Below are positions 19,871 to 27,969 of a DNA stretch of 64,000 nucleotides, in pieces. The translations under genes and the position numbers were made by a program. Source of the DNA: Haloterrigena salifodinae (GTDB lineage: Archaea; Halobacteriota; Halobacteria; Halobacteriales; Natrialbaceae); contig NZ_RQWN01000001.1 of the NCBI RefSeq assembly GCF_003977755.1, forward strand, positions 884,995 to 948,994, written 5' to 3'. Each line of letters opens with the position of its first letter. Position 1 is the first letter of the stretch. The notes below the pieces were generated by a model that saw nothing but the letters and a program-made list of their open reading frames with translations, was not told the origin of the DNA and did no database searches.

Positions 19871-20581
19871 ATGAACAGAGCCGAGAAGGCAGCCCTGCAG
19901 TTACGGGCCGTCGACGTGTTGCGGATGCTGAAGGAGACCCGGACCTACGACGAACTCGCCGAGACGACGGGACTGCCGGCGGGCGACCTCAATCGGTACG
20001 TCAACGGACACGTGCTGCCGGGAACCGAGCGCGCACGTGAGGTCGTCGAGGACCTCGGCCGCGAGGCGCTGGCCGGCGAACTCGAGGCCCGCATCCGGGT
20101 CGACGACGAGGGCTACGTCGACAACAGCGCGGCGGTCTTCGACCAGTCGTTTCTCGACCTCGTCGCGCCCGTCGTGGCCAACGCGTTCGACTTCGATCGA
20201 CCCGACGTCGTCCTCACCGCGGCGACCGACGGGATCACGCTCGCCGCCTCGCTCGCGAGCTACTACGGGACGCGCTGTGCCTACGCGAAGAAGAGCAAGG
20301 AGACCGCCGTCGAGGAGTTCATTGAGGCCCGCGAACGCCTCCAGTCGGGAATCGAACTCACCTACTACCTGCCCGAGTCGGCCATCGACGCCGGCGAGTC
20401 GGTGCTAGTCGTCGACGACCTCATCCGGTCGGGCGAGACCCAGGAACTCCTGTTGGACATCGTCGGCACCGCAGACGCGGAGGTCGCCGGCGTCTTCGCG
20501 CTCATCGCGGCCGGCGAGGACGGCATCCAGCGGGCTCAGAATCGCACCGACGCACCCGTCGACGCCCTCACGACGGTCTGA
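19871..20581 (+). CDS. gfcR: GfcR-type regulator: HTH plus phosphoribosyltransferase domain
   Basis: 236 residues. The N-terminal HTH (LRMLKETRTYDELAETTGLP) is joined to a type I PRTase fold with the PRPP-binding VLVVDDLIRSGETQ. The arrangement matches Haloferax GfcR, which activates glucose and fructose degradation genes and is often mis-annotated as orotate phosphoribosyltransferase. The catalytic OPRTase loop of PyrE is absent. The name is given by domain architecture and family recall. TATA-like CCATACTTG about 27 bp upstream suggests a leaderless start. Confidence 0.85.
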   Translation: MNRAEKAALQLRAVDVLRMLKETRTYDELAETTGLPAGDLNRYVNGHVLPGTERAREVVEDLGREALAGELEARIRVDDEGYVDNSAAVFDQSFLDLVAPVVANAFDFDRPDVVLTAATDGITLAASLASYYGTRCAYAKKSKETAVEEFIEARERLQSGIELTYYLPESAIDAGESVLVVDDLIRSGETQELLLDIVGTADAEVAGVFALIAAGEDGIQRAQNRTDAPVDALTTV

Positions 20582-20721
20582 GCGGTCCGACGGCCGTCTC
20601 GAGTCGTTTCGTTCGTTGATCCCTCGCCGCGTTCCACGCGTTCATCGCTGACTGCGTTCCGTTCGGGCGTCGTTGACCGAAGCGTCTCCCGCCGCAGGGA
20701 AACCGTGTGAACCACTACCAC

Positions 20722-20744
20722 ATGATTAATCATTAGGTTTATTG
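20722..20744 (+). promoter_or_regulatory. Perfect 12-bp palindrome next to the glmS TATA box
   Basis: ATGATTAATCAT occupies 20722-20733 and is perfectly self-complementary. TTTATTG at 20738-20744 is the TATA candidate, about 33 bp before the ATG. A palindrome at the TFB-recognition position is a likely operator. The flanking GC-rich context makes such an AT-rich palindrome unusual. Confidence 0.5.
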
Positions 20745-20773
20745 TACTCCCGCCAGTTTGTGGTGGTACGACC

Positions 20774-21223
20774 ATGACGAAGACAGTCATCCTCGGCGTG
20801 ATCGGCTCCGACGCCCACGTCGTCGGGATCACCATCCTGGAGCAAGCGTTCGAGGCCGCGGGGTTCGATGTCGTCAACCTCGGGGTCCAGACCTCCCAGA
20901 CGGAGTTTGTCGACGCCGCGACCGAACACGACGCCGCGGCGGTACTCGTCTCCTCGCTCTACGGTCACGCCAAACAGGACTGTCAGGGTTTCCACGGCGA
21001 ACTCGCCGACGCCGACCTCGAGAACGTCACGACCTACATCGGCGGCAACCTCGCCGTCGGTCAGGACGACTTCGAGGAGACCCGCGCGTTCTTCCGCGAA
21101 CTCGGATTCGACCGCGTCTTCGACTCCGAGACCGACCCCGAGGACGCGATCGAGGCGCTGCGGGCCGACCTGGATATGCGGTCCACGGAGTCCGAGCGGG
21201 AGAGCCAGACCGTCTCCGCCTGA
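20774..21223 (+). CDS. glmS: Methylaspartate (glutamate) mutase, B12-binding subunit S
   Basis: 149 residues. The cobalamin-binding DxHxxG is visible at residues 13-18 (DAHVVG), as is the later SSLYGHAKQDCQGF and the GGNL glycine loop. The small subunit holds B12 and, with catalytic subunit E, converts glutamate to 3-methylaspartate. In haloarchaea this starts the methylaspartate cycle of acetyl-CoA assimilation. The subunit E, the ammonia-lyase and the other cycle genes, often clustered, are not beside it: the next gene downstream runs on the opposite strand. Confidence 0.9.
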   Translation: MTKTVILGVIGSDAHVVGITILEQAFEAAGFDVVNLGVQTSQTEFVDAATEHDAAAVLVSSLYGHAKQDCQGFHGELADADLENVTTYIGGNLAVGQDDFEETRAFFRELGFDRVFDSETDPEDAIEALRADLDMRSTESERESQTVSA

Positions 21224-21329
21224 ACCGATCCGCCGGGCGCCGTTTTCGCTGTCGCTACGCGACGGAGCGACCGCTGTTGCAGTCGCTCATGCTGAGGCGT
21301 CGCGGCTCGAGTCGTGTTCTCCCGACCGC

Positions 21330-21764
21330 TCAGCGGACGATCGTCACCGGAACGGGCGAGCGGCGAGCCACCTTTTCGGCGACGCTGCCCAGCAGGATCC
21401 GGCTCGCGCCCGTGCGGCCGTGGCTCCCGATCGCGATGTGATCGACGTCGTGTTCGGCGGCGTAGTCGACAATCGATCGCGAGATTCCGCCGACGACGTG
21501 GTCCGTCTCGATCTCGACGCCGTGCTCGGCGGCCTGTTCGCGCGCCGCCTCGAGGATCGCCTCCGCCCGGTCCTGGTGGTGGTCCTGGAGTTCCTCGTAG
21601 TTCGCCACGGCGCCGCCTTCGATACCAGTCGCGGCGTAGAAGTCGCCGGGATCGAGGACGTGCAGCGCCGTGATGCGGGCCTCGGGATACTCCTCGCAGG
21701 CGAACTCGAGGGCTTCGGTCGACTGGTTCGAGTCGTCGACGGGAACGAGAACGTGTGTTGCCAT
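21330..21764 (-). CDS. Universal stress protein (UspA family)
   Basis: 144 residues from ATG 21764 (MATHVLVPVDDSNQS). The Rossmann-like USP fold ends with the ATP-binding signature GSHGRTGASRILLGSVAEKV (G2xG9xGS type), so it probably binds ATP. Cytoplasmic dimer with a stress or housekeeping role that is not defined. A TTTATTTTG box about 27-30 bp upstream supports the start. Upstream in-frame residues are excluded. Confidence 0.93.
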   Translation of the reverse strand: MATHVLVPVDDSNQSTEALEFACEEYPEARITALHVLDPGDFYAATGIEGGAVANYEELQDHHQDRAEAILEAAREQAAEHGVEIETDHVVGGISRSIVDYAAEHDVDHIAIGSHGRTGASRILLGSVAEKVARRSPVPVTIVR

Positions 21765-21837
21765 GAGTGATACTACGTTGGCCCTCAAAATAAACGTCGG
21801 GCCGACGGTTCCTGCCATCGACGGGACAGCCCGGCGC

Positions 21838-23949
21838 CTACGGCGACGTGACGCGTTCGATCGCCCCCCGAATGCGCTCCTGGTCGGGCCGGTACGCCTC
21901 TTCCCGTCCCGGCAGCGGCACCGGGACGTCGTAACCGGCGATGCGCTCGATCGGCGCCTCGAGGTGCCAGACGGCCTCGTCGGAGATGCGGGCCGCGACC
22001 TCAGCGCCGAACCCGCCCGAGCGCGGCGCCTCGTGGACGACGACGCACCGGCCGGTCTTCCGGACCGACTCGCGGACCGTCTCGGTGTCCATCGGGCTGA
22101 TCGTCCGCAGGTCGATCACGTCGGCCGACGCCTCGCTCTCCTTGAGGGCGCCTTCGACCTCCCGGACCATCGCGCCCCAGGTGATGACCGTGACGTCGGT
22201 GCCCGCCTCGACGACGCGGGCCTCGCCGAGAGGGACCTCGTTGTCGGCGGGAACGGGCCGACGGGCCGCCCGATAGAGCGGCATCGGCTCAAGGAAGAGG
22301 ACGGGATCTGGACTGCGGATCGCCGACCGAAGCAGTCCGGCGGCGTCCCGCGCGGTCGAGGGAATCACGGTTTTGAGACCGGGAATGTGGGCATAGCCGG
22401 CCTCGTAGCTCTCGGAGTGGTGCTCTAGAGCCTTCACGCCCAGCCCGTACGGCGCACGGATCACCATGGGGCAGGTGAGCTTCCCGCGCGAGCGACTGCG
22501 CAGGCGCGAGACGTGCTGGTGGATCTGGTCGAACGCCTGGAAAGTGAAGCCGGCGAACTGGATCTCCGCGACGGGTCGGTAGCCCGCGGCCGCGAGGCCG
22601 ACGCCCAGTCCGACGATGCCGGCCTCCGCGACCGGCGCGTCGTGGACGCGGCCGGGGAACGCGTCGAGCAGTCCCTGCGTCGCCCGGAAGACGCCGCCGT
22701 CGACGCCGACGTCCTGCCCGTAGACGACCACGTCCTCGTCGCGGTCCAGTTCCGCGTGCAGGGTCTCGCGGATCGCCTCGACCATGTTCAGCCGGTCGAC
22801 CCCCTCCGTGACGCCCGACTCGGTCGCCGTCCCGCCGTCGCCGCGGGCCCCCTCCGCCGCTCGAGGCGGCGCGATCTCGCCGTCGGCGCCGCCGGTGAAC
22901 GCCTCCCGCTGGCGCTCGAGGTAGTCGGGGAGTTCCGCGTAGGCGGTGTCGAACATGTCGACCGGATCGGCGTTCGCTTTGGTCTCACGGGCCGCCTCGA
23001 GGGCCTCCTCGAGTTCCGTCTCGATCTTGTCCTCGATCGTCGAGACGACGTCGTCGTCCAGCACTCCCCGGTCGCGGAGGTACTGTTCGAATCGCAGTAT
23101 CGGGTCCAGCGGCTCCCACTCCGCCTCTTCCTCGGTAGTGCGGTAGACGGAGGGGTCGTCCGCGGTCGTGTGCATCTCTCGCCGGTAGGTCGTCGCCTCG
23201 ATCAGCGTCGGGACGCCTCGCAGAGCGCGCTCCCTGGCTTCCTTCGTGACCGCGTAGACGCCCAGCACGTCGTTGCCGTCGACCTGGATCGGTTCGATGC
23301 CCGCGGCGACGGCCTTCTGGGCGAGCGTCGCGGCCCGCGTCTGCTTCGACAGCGGCGTCGAGATGGCGTACTGGTTGTTCTGGCAGCAGAAGATCGTCTG
23401 GGCCTCGTAGACTCCCGCCAGGTTCATCGCCTCGTAGACCTCGCCCTCGCTGGTCGCGCCGTCGCCGAAGTAGGTCAGCGCGACCCGGTCGCTGTCGTTC
23501 ATTGCCTCGGCCCAGCCGATCCCTGTGGCGTGGAGCGGCTGGGACCCCACCGCGATGGCCGGCGGCATGATCGGCACGTCGTCGGGCGGTTCGCCGCCCT
23601 CCTCGAGCCCCATCGCGTACTCGAAGATCCCCTGGGGTGAGAGCCCGCGGGCCAGCGCCGACGGGTGCTCGCGGAAGGCCGGCACCGTCCAGTCGTCGTC
23701 GGCCAGCGCGGCGGTGCTGCCGACCTGTGCGGCCTCTTGGCCCGTCGCCGGCGCGAAGGTTCCCAGTTCGCCCCGGCGCTGGAGGGCGATCGTCCGCTCG
23801 TCGAGGCGCCGGGACAGCTTCATCGTCCGATACCACTCGCGCAACCGCTCCCCCTCGAGGTCCGGCTCCATGGACTCGTCGACGCGGCCGTCCTGATCGA
23901 GAATCTGGACGCGGTCGATCGAGAAGTCGGCGACCGTCGATCGTGGCAT
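21838..23949 (-). CDS. Fused E1 alpha-beta subunit of a 2-oxoacid dehydrogenase
   Basis: 703 residues from ATG 23949. Residues about 30-350 are an E1-alpha domain with the ThDP motif starting GDGATSEG (162) and ending NN (191-192), and the HTTADDPSVYR phosphorylation-loop-like segment. Residues 351-385 are a flexible, Gly/Glu-rich linker. Residues 386-703 are an E1-beta domain (VVYGQDVGVDGGVF, HHSESYEAGYAHIPGL, EAPRSGGFGAEVA). E1 decarboxylates a branched-chain 2-oxo acid or pyruvate and acylates the lipoyl E2. Haloarchaea usually encode separate subunits; here no E2 or E3 gene is adjacent. The substrate is open. Confidence 0.9.
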   Translation of the reverse strand: MPRSTVADFSIDRVQILDQDGRVDESMEPDLEGERLREWYRTMKLSRRLDERTIALQRRGELGTFAPATGQEAAQVGSTAALADDDWTVPAFREHPSALARGLSPQGIFEYAMGLEEGGEPPDDVPIMPPAIAVGSQPLHATGIGWAEAMNDSDRVALTYFGDGATSEGEVYEAMNLAGVYEAQTIFCCQNNQYAISTPLSKQTRAATLAQKAVAAGIEPIQVDGNDVLGVYAVTKEARERALRGVPTLIEATTYRREMHTTADDPSVYRTTEEEAEWEPLDPILRFEQYLRDRGVLDDDVVSTIEDKIETELEEALEAARETKANADPVDMFDTAYAELPDYLERQREAFTGGADGEIAPPRAAEGARGDGGTATESGVTEGVDRLNMVEAIRETLHAELDRDEDVVVYGQDVGVDGGVFRATQGLLDAFPGRVHDAPVAEAGIVGLGVGLAAAGYRPVAEIQFAGFTFQAFDQIHQHVSRLRSRSRGKLTCPMVIRAPYGLGVKALEHHSESYEAGYAHIPGLKTVIPSTARDAAGLLRSAIRSPDPVLFLEPMPLYRAARRPVPADNEVPLGEARVVEAGTDVTVITWGAMVREVEGALKESEASADVIDLRTISPMDTETVRESVRKTGRCVVVHEAPRSGGFGAEVAARISDEAVWHLEAPIERIAGYDVPVPLPGREEAYRPDQERIRGAIERVTSP

Positions 23950-24249
23950 ACGGGCGGTACGACGGACGGCCACTTAGTGCTCGAGTCGGCTATCGCACGC
24001 TTTGCGGCGCTCGAGTCATACACTACGGAGTCCGTTGGAGCAGGGTACGTGGACGTTCAGGCGGCCGTCGAACGCGCCGAGGCGGGCGAGTTCGCGACGC
24101 TCGACGAAAGAGATGTCGCGCCGAGCGCCGCCAGCAGTGACAGCGGTGTCGATAGCCGGAGGCGCAGTCGCTCGTCGATTCACGTAGCCATCGTTCTCGA
24201 GGCGAGTCGCAGAAAAATCGAGGTTCGGATCGTCGAAACCGACCGGTCG
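23950..24249. other. Intergenic region with a possible subtilase C-terminal relic
   Basis: On the plus strand 24016-24123 reads SYTTESVGAGYVDVQAAVER and continues AEAGEFATLDERDVAP with no start codon or catalytic part. The GAGYVD phrase resembles the end of S8 subtilase catalytic domains. It may be a gene remnant. No full gene is seen. Confidence 0.2.
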
Positions 24250-24840
24250 TTACTTCGCGCGACCCTGTCCGCCGTTGTTGGACGGACGGACCTTCTCGGC
24301 GCCCTTGCCGCGGTTGTTGAGGCCGCGGTTGGCCTTGCCAGCGTTGGTGAGACCGCGGAACGCGCGGTTCGTGTGGTCGTCGTCGCAGATCCAGTTGAGA
24401 TCGTCGTCGTTCTCGATCGCCGGGTGGTTCGGATCAACGAGGATCGCTTCGAACCACTTCTGGCTGCCGTCTTCGCCGACCCAGTAGCTGTTGAGCACCC
24501 GCAGGTTGGGGTACTTCCGGGAGACGCGCTCTTCGCCGATGCGCTGGATGTTCTTGCGCCGCCCGATGCGGTTGACACCCTGGCGCTTCGAGCGTCGGCC
24601 GGCCGTGAAGCGTTCCTTCCGAGCCGTCCCCTTGCGGACCGACATGCGGACCACGATAATGCCCTGCTTGGCCTTGTAGCCGAGTTCGCGCGCCTTGTCC
24701 AGACGGGTCGGACGATCGATACGCTCGATAGCGCCCTGTTTGCGCCATTCCTGCTTTCGCTGCCACTGTAGTTCCCCGAGTTTGCCGTCGTCAGGGTCCT
24801 TCCATGCGTCCTTGATGTGGGAGTAGAAGCTTTCTGCCAT
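24250..24840 (-). CDS. rpl15e: 50S ribosomal protein L15e
   Basis: 196 residues from ATG 24840 (MAESFYSHIKDAWK). It has the basic core of the archaeal/eukaryotic L15e family: RKQGAIERIDRPTRLDKARE, VRMSVRKGTARKERF, RKYPNLRVLNSYWVGEDG, and the basic, Asn/Gly-rich tail RGLNNRGKGAEKVRPSNNGG. It binds 23S rRNA in the large subunit and has no bacterial equivalent. It is monocistronic here. The in-frame stretch upstream to 24900 is not part of the family. Confidence 0.97.
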   Translation of the reverse strand: MAESFYSHIKDAWKDPDDGKLGELQWQRKQEWRKQGAIERIDRPTRLDKARELGYKAKQGIIVVRMSVRKGTARKERFTAGRRSKRQGVNRIGRRKNIQRIGEERVSRKYPNLRVLNSYWVGEDGSQKWFEAILVDPNHPAIENDDDLNWICDDDHTNRAFRGLTNAGKANRGLNNRGKGAEKVRPSNNGGQGRAK

Positions 24841-25045
24841 CGTAATCACCGCGGGCGTTTCCTGGTTCAATCCCGGCCGGGGCCCGTCCCCGCGGATCAC
24901 ATCCCGACCTGTGGCGGCGGTGCCGTACAGGTGCCCGCTGGCGCCCGCGACCCAGCGAGTCTACCCTATCTTCCGAACTCTCGAGTATAAGGGCTTCGAA
25001 CTGCGGGAACGGCGAGCCGAAAAACGAGGAATGTTCGTGGGTCGA

Positions 25046-25579
25046 TCACCGCTCGAGCGGGACGTACTCGCCGACGCCGCCGGGGACGACGCCGTTGACC
25101 GTCGCGAACACGGCACCGAGGACCAGTCCGTAGACCAAGTGGCCGATCGCGAACAGGAGCGCGCTGACCAGTTCCCCCGCGACGCCCGGAATGGGGAGAA
25201 ACGGCAGCGGCAACGCCGCGACGCCCGCCTGCTGCATCGCCAGTGGGAACAGGAGGCCGCCGGCGAAGAGGCCGAGGAGGGCCCCGAACACCAGTCCGAC
25301 GACGAGGTAGTCGCTAAACGAGTCCACCAGGTCCTGGACCGCTCGCCGCGAGACCAGGGCGGCGAACGCCAGCCCGAATAGGGCGCTGAGGACCATGTGG
25401 ACCGTCCAGCCGACGCCGACCGCCGTTTCGGAACCGGCGATCAGCGCGCCGAGCAGTTCGATCTGGCCCGCGCCGAGGTGGAGGACCAGCCCCATGGCGA
25501 TGCCGCCGACCAGTCCGCCGGTAAAGCCGCCACCCCAGACGCCGACGCCGTCGAGATCGTGGTTGTCATTCTCACCCAT
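25046..25579 (-). CDS. Haloarchaeal multi-helix membrane protein
   Basis: 177 residues. After a short acidic N-terminus come about five hydrophobic, Gly/Ala-rich segments: WGGGFTGGLVGGIAMGLVL, VHMVLSALFGLAFAALV, YLVVGLVFGALLGLFAGGLL, then LPIPGVAGELVSALLFAIG and YGLVLGAVFATV. The Gly-rich repeats resemble small-solute or homo-oligomeric membrane proteins; no enzyme motif is present. The TATA for a leaderless mRNA may be GATTACAC about 27 bp upstream. Confidence 0.75.
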   Translation of the reverse strand: MGENDNHDLDGVGVWGGGFTGGLVGGIAMGLVLHLGAGQIELLGALIAGSETAVGVGWTVHMVLSALFGLAFAALVSRRAVQDLVDSFSDYLVVGLVFGALLGLFAGGLLFPLAMQQAGVAALPLPFLPIPGVAGELVSALLFAIGHLVYGLVLGAVFATVNGVVPGGVGEYVPLER

Positions 25580-25834
25580 ATATAACGGGTACGAACGCGA
25601 GTGTAATCAAACCAACCATTGATTGGGTTGTACGAGGGTCTGATAACCAAATAAGTCGCCACCAGGTCACCGGAAAACCGGTCGAATTCGGCTGTGGCTG
25701 CGACGGCGTTGTACGGCCGGTATCCTGGATCCGTTCCATCCGATAGATATGTCGGAACAGGGATGGCGCGATCGTCTCACTAGGCGACAGTTTTCAGGTT
25801 GGCCCAAACAAGAGAGTGGTAACAGGTGCTGACA

Positions 25835-26460
25835 ATGAGCAAGAACGTATCGACGGACAGATCGTCAGGTGGGGGGGGGGACGAACGCGACGAGCGACGC
25901 CATCGAGAGCGCGGCGTTTCTCGCGCGGTCGGAGCACCGCGTTCGCGTCCTCGAGTTGCTCGCGGACGGCCATCGTCGACTCCGTTACGAGCCTTCTGAT
26001 GTACACCTACGGCGAGACGCTGGCCGCCGGCGACCGGCTGGACGTCGAGGTCTTCTTCGATCGGAATGCGAGCGACGTCACACTCGAGAACTCGGAACTC
26101 GTCGACCGGTGGCTCGGCGAGAAGACCGCCCGCTTGCTCGGGATGTCCGTCGAGCGCGTCCGGTTCGTCGCCGCCGGCATCGCGATCCTGTCGACCGCGG
26201 CCGCGATCGCCGTCGCCAGGCTCGTCGGCTTCGTCGGACTGAACGTCCCGCACATGGATCGGAACCTCGGCGGCGGCGATACGAAGCGGCTCCTCATGGG
26301 CTGTCTGTTCGTCGGCCCCGCGCTGCTGGTCGGCACCGACGTCGGCGCCCGCCTCGCCCTGAATCCCGTCCAGTTGCCGGTCGGGATCATCACCGGGCTC
26401 GTCGGCGGGCCGTACGTCCTCTACCTGATGTGCAAACAGGAGAACATGGGCGAGATCTAG
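25835..26460 (+). pseudogene. Decayed locus: HTH-regulator fragment joined to a FecCD-type permease fragment
   Basis: An ATG at 25835 opens MSKNVSTDRSSGGG, then a run of ten G (25871-25880). After a frame change the sequence TNATSDAIESAAFLARSEH and RVRVLELLADGHRRLRYE looks like the start of a haloarchaeal winged-helix regulator, cut off near 25985. From about 26000 another frame encodes LGEKTARLLGMSVERVR and ARLVGFVGLNVPHMDRNLGG, then LPVGIITGLVGGPYVLYLM: the last third of a BtuC/FecCD iron/cobalamin ABC permease without its N-terminal helices. Neither part can be functional alone. Promoter, SBP and ATPase are absent. Confidence 0.65.
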
Positions 26461-26680
26461 GGGACTCAGCCTCGAGGCCACGGTCGATTCACTGGCCTCG
26501 AGTCGAGGATTACGTCGCAGTTCGAACGTCCCGTCGCTCGAGGCGGACCGATAGGGAAGGGACTGCAGTGGCTCGAGCGACGGACGGTCGACCGAGTACC
26601 GAACTGACGACGAGTAACAACCCGAAACGAGGAACGACCTGAAAGCCGTCGCTCGTCGGGTGGAAATGAGGTATGAAGAG

Positions 26681-26802
26681 CGAGGCAGCGAACCGGGTCT
26701 CCCAGAGGCTCGCGCACTCCAGTACTCGCCGGGACGCAGGCGGGCTTAACGTCCGTGTTCGGGATGGGTACGGGTGGTTCCCCGCCGCTGTGGCCGCCTC
26801 AA
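26681..26802 (-). rRNA. rrf: 5S ribosomal RNA, unlinked to 23S
   Basis: On the minus strand the sequence TTGAGGCGGCC, CCCGTACCCATCCCGAACAC, CGTTAAGCCCGCCTGCGTCC and GTACTGGAGTGCGCGAGCC follows the haloarchaeal 5S pattern. The 5' TTGAGGCGGC pairs with the 3' GCTGCCTCG to form helix 1. Length is about 122 nt. The 5' and 3' ends are estimated from the helix. No 23S sequence precedes it within the 300 bp to the next gene, and no tRNA follows, so it is outside a normal rRNA operon. Confidence 0.9.
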
Positions 26803-26841
26803 CGCCGACCCGCGGAATCGAACCGCGGTAACGCCTGCGCC

Positions 26842-26901
26842 GGTGTGTTCACCCCGATATCAGGGGTACGTCGGTTTAACACTTCTGATCTTTCCGTCGA
26901 A
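26842..26901 (-). promoter_or_regulatory. Possible rRNA-type promoter for the lone 5S gene
   Basis: On the minus strand TTCGACGG (26901-26894) is followed by GTGTTAAAC (26882-26874) and then by GGTGAACACACC (26852-26841). Haloarchaeal rRNA promoters are known for a TTCGA element, a TTAA-containing box and a conserved initiation sequence. The spacing puts transcription start near 26850, about 47 nt before the 5S. The transcribed spacer contains CGCGG-TTCGATT-CCGCG, a tRNA T-arm-like hairpin that may direct processing. The rest of the region to 27077 shows no gene. Confidence 0.4.
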
Positions 26902-27077
26902 CGCCGACTCGGTTCGTTCCCGGCTCCTTTGGCGGTGCTCGGTTCCTGCTTGTCCGGCATCGTCCTCTTCAGCCGTCTTCTCGGCAATCGCTACTCAAGA
27001 TCGTTCCGGCGGACAACGGGTCCCTATCGAGATCGAACCGATGGCGGAGCCGCGACTGGACGTTCGAAGCGAAGGAC

Positions 27078-27097
27078 TATATTAATTGAATAATTAA
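27078..27097 (+). promoter_or_regulatory. TATA box and palindromic operator of the dehydrogenase gene
   Basis: CTATATTAAT starts at 27077-27078 and serves as TATA box about 33 bp before the ATG at 27117. TTAATTGAATAATTAA (27082-27097) has perfect 6-bp arms TTAATT/AATTAA around four bases, overlapping the box. A binding protein would block transcription. The same arms and spacing occur at 29203-29218. Confidence 0.6.
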
Positions 27098-27116
27098 TTA
27101 GCGACGAGAACTACTC

Positions 27117-27887
27117 ATGAACGGATTAGACGGGAAGACGGCCGTGGTAACGGGCGGCGGATCCGGAATCGGGCGCGCGTCGGCGAAACGCTTCGCCGAC
27201 GAGGGGGCGAACGTCGTCGTCGCGGACATCGACGCGGAGACCGGTCGCGAAACGGTAGATCTGATCGAGGACGCCGGCAGTAACGCGACATTCGTCGACG
27301 TCGACGTCTCCGACCTCGAGTCGGTCGAGCGAATGGTCGATGTCGCGCTCGACGCGTACGGGAGCCTCGATTTCGCGCACAACAACGCGGGAATTCTCAC
27401 GGGATTCGCAGACGTCGCCGACATCGACGCCGACGACTGGGACGCGCTCCTCGAGGTCAACCTGAAGGGAATCTGGACGTGCCTGAAGGCCGAGCTTGCC
27501 GTCATGGCGGAACGCGGCGGCGGGGCGATCGTCAACACGGCCTCTGAGTCCGGGCTCGTCGGGATGGGCGGTCTCGCCAGCTATTCCGCCAGTAAACACG
27601 GCGTCGTCGGACTCACGAAGACGGTCGCGCTCGAATACGCAACGCGGGGCGTGCGGGTCAACGCTATCGCACCGGGGCCGACGAACACGAACATCCAATC
27701 CAGGATGTCGGGAGACGGCGACCCCTCGAGCATGGAGTTCGACACATCGGCGATGATCGACGTCCCGATGGACCGCATCGCGGAACCGGAGGAGATGGCC
27801 GGCGCGGTCGCGTTCCTCTGTTCCGACGACGCTTCCTACATCACCGGGCACACGCTCCCGGTCGACGGCGGGCAGGCAGCGGACTGA
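27117..27887 (+). CDS. Short-chain dehydrogenase/reductase (classical SDR)
   Basis: 256 residues. The NAD(P) motif TGGGSGIG (12-19), the NNAG at 89-92, Ser143/145 and the YxxxK pair Y156/K160 are all present, followed by NAIAPGPTNT and the end SYITGHTLPVDGGQAAD. D37-x-D39 after the second strand favours NAD over NADP. It oxidises or reduces a secondary alcohol/ketone of unknown nature. It is convergent with the P450 gene (82 bp apart), and both carry the same palindrome at their promoters, suggesting joint catabolism of one hydrophobic compound. Confidence 0.93.
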   Translation: MNGLDGKTAVVTGGGSGIGRASAKRFADEGANVVVADIDAETGRETVDLIEDAGSNATFVDVDVSDLESVERMVDVALDAYGSLDFAHNNAGILTGFADVADIDADDWDALLEVNLKGIWTCLKAELAVMAERGGGAIVNTASESGLVGMGGLASYSASKHGVVGLTKTVALEYATRGVRVNAIAPGPTNTNIQSRMSGDGDPSSMEFDTSAMIDVPMDRIAEPEEMAGAVAFLCSDDASYITGHTLPVDGGQAAD

Positions 27888-27969
27888 CCGCTCAACCTCA
27901 TCGTCACGATTCGGAAAAGTTAGCGCGGCGATATCCAACCGTTCAGCGGTATCGGTGCCGCAGTTCGAG

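Noticed and set aside
19871-20581. Second orotate phosphoribosyltransferase
   Set aside because: The protein has an N-terminal HTH and lacks the OPRTase mobile-loop signature seen in PyrE. It is better called GfcR.
26803-26880. Possible complete tRNA before the 5S gene
   Set aside because: Only a T-arm-like hairpin is present. Acceptor pairing is partial (CCGAC/GTCGG) and no D arm or anticodon arm forms a cloverleaf.
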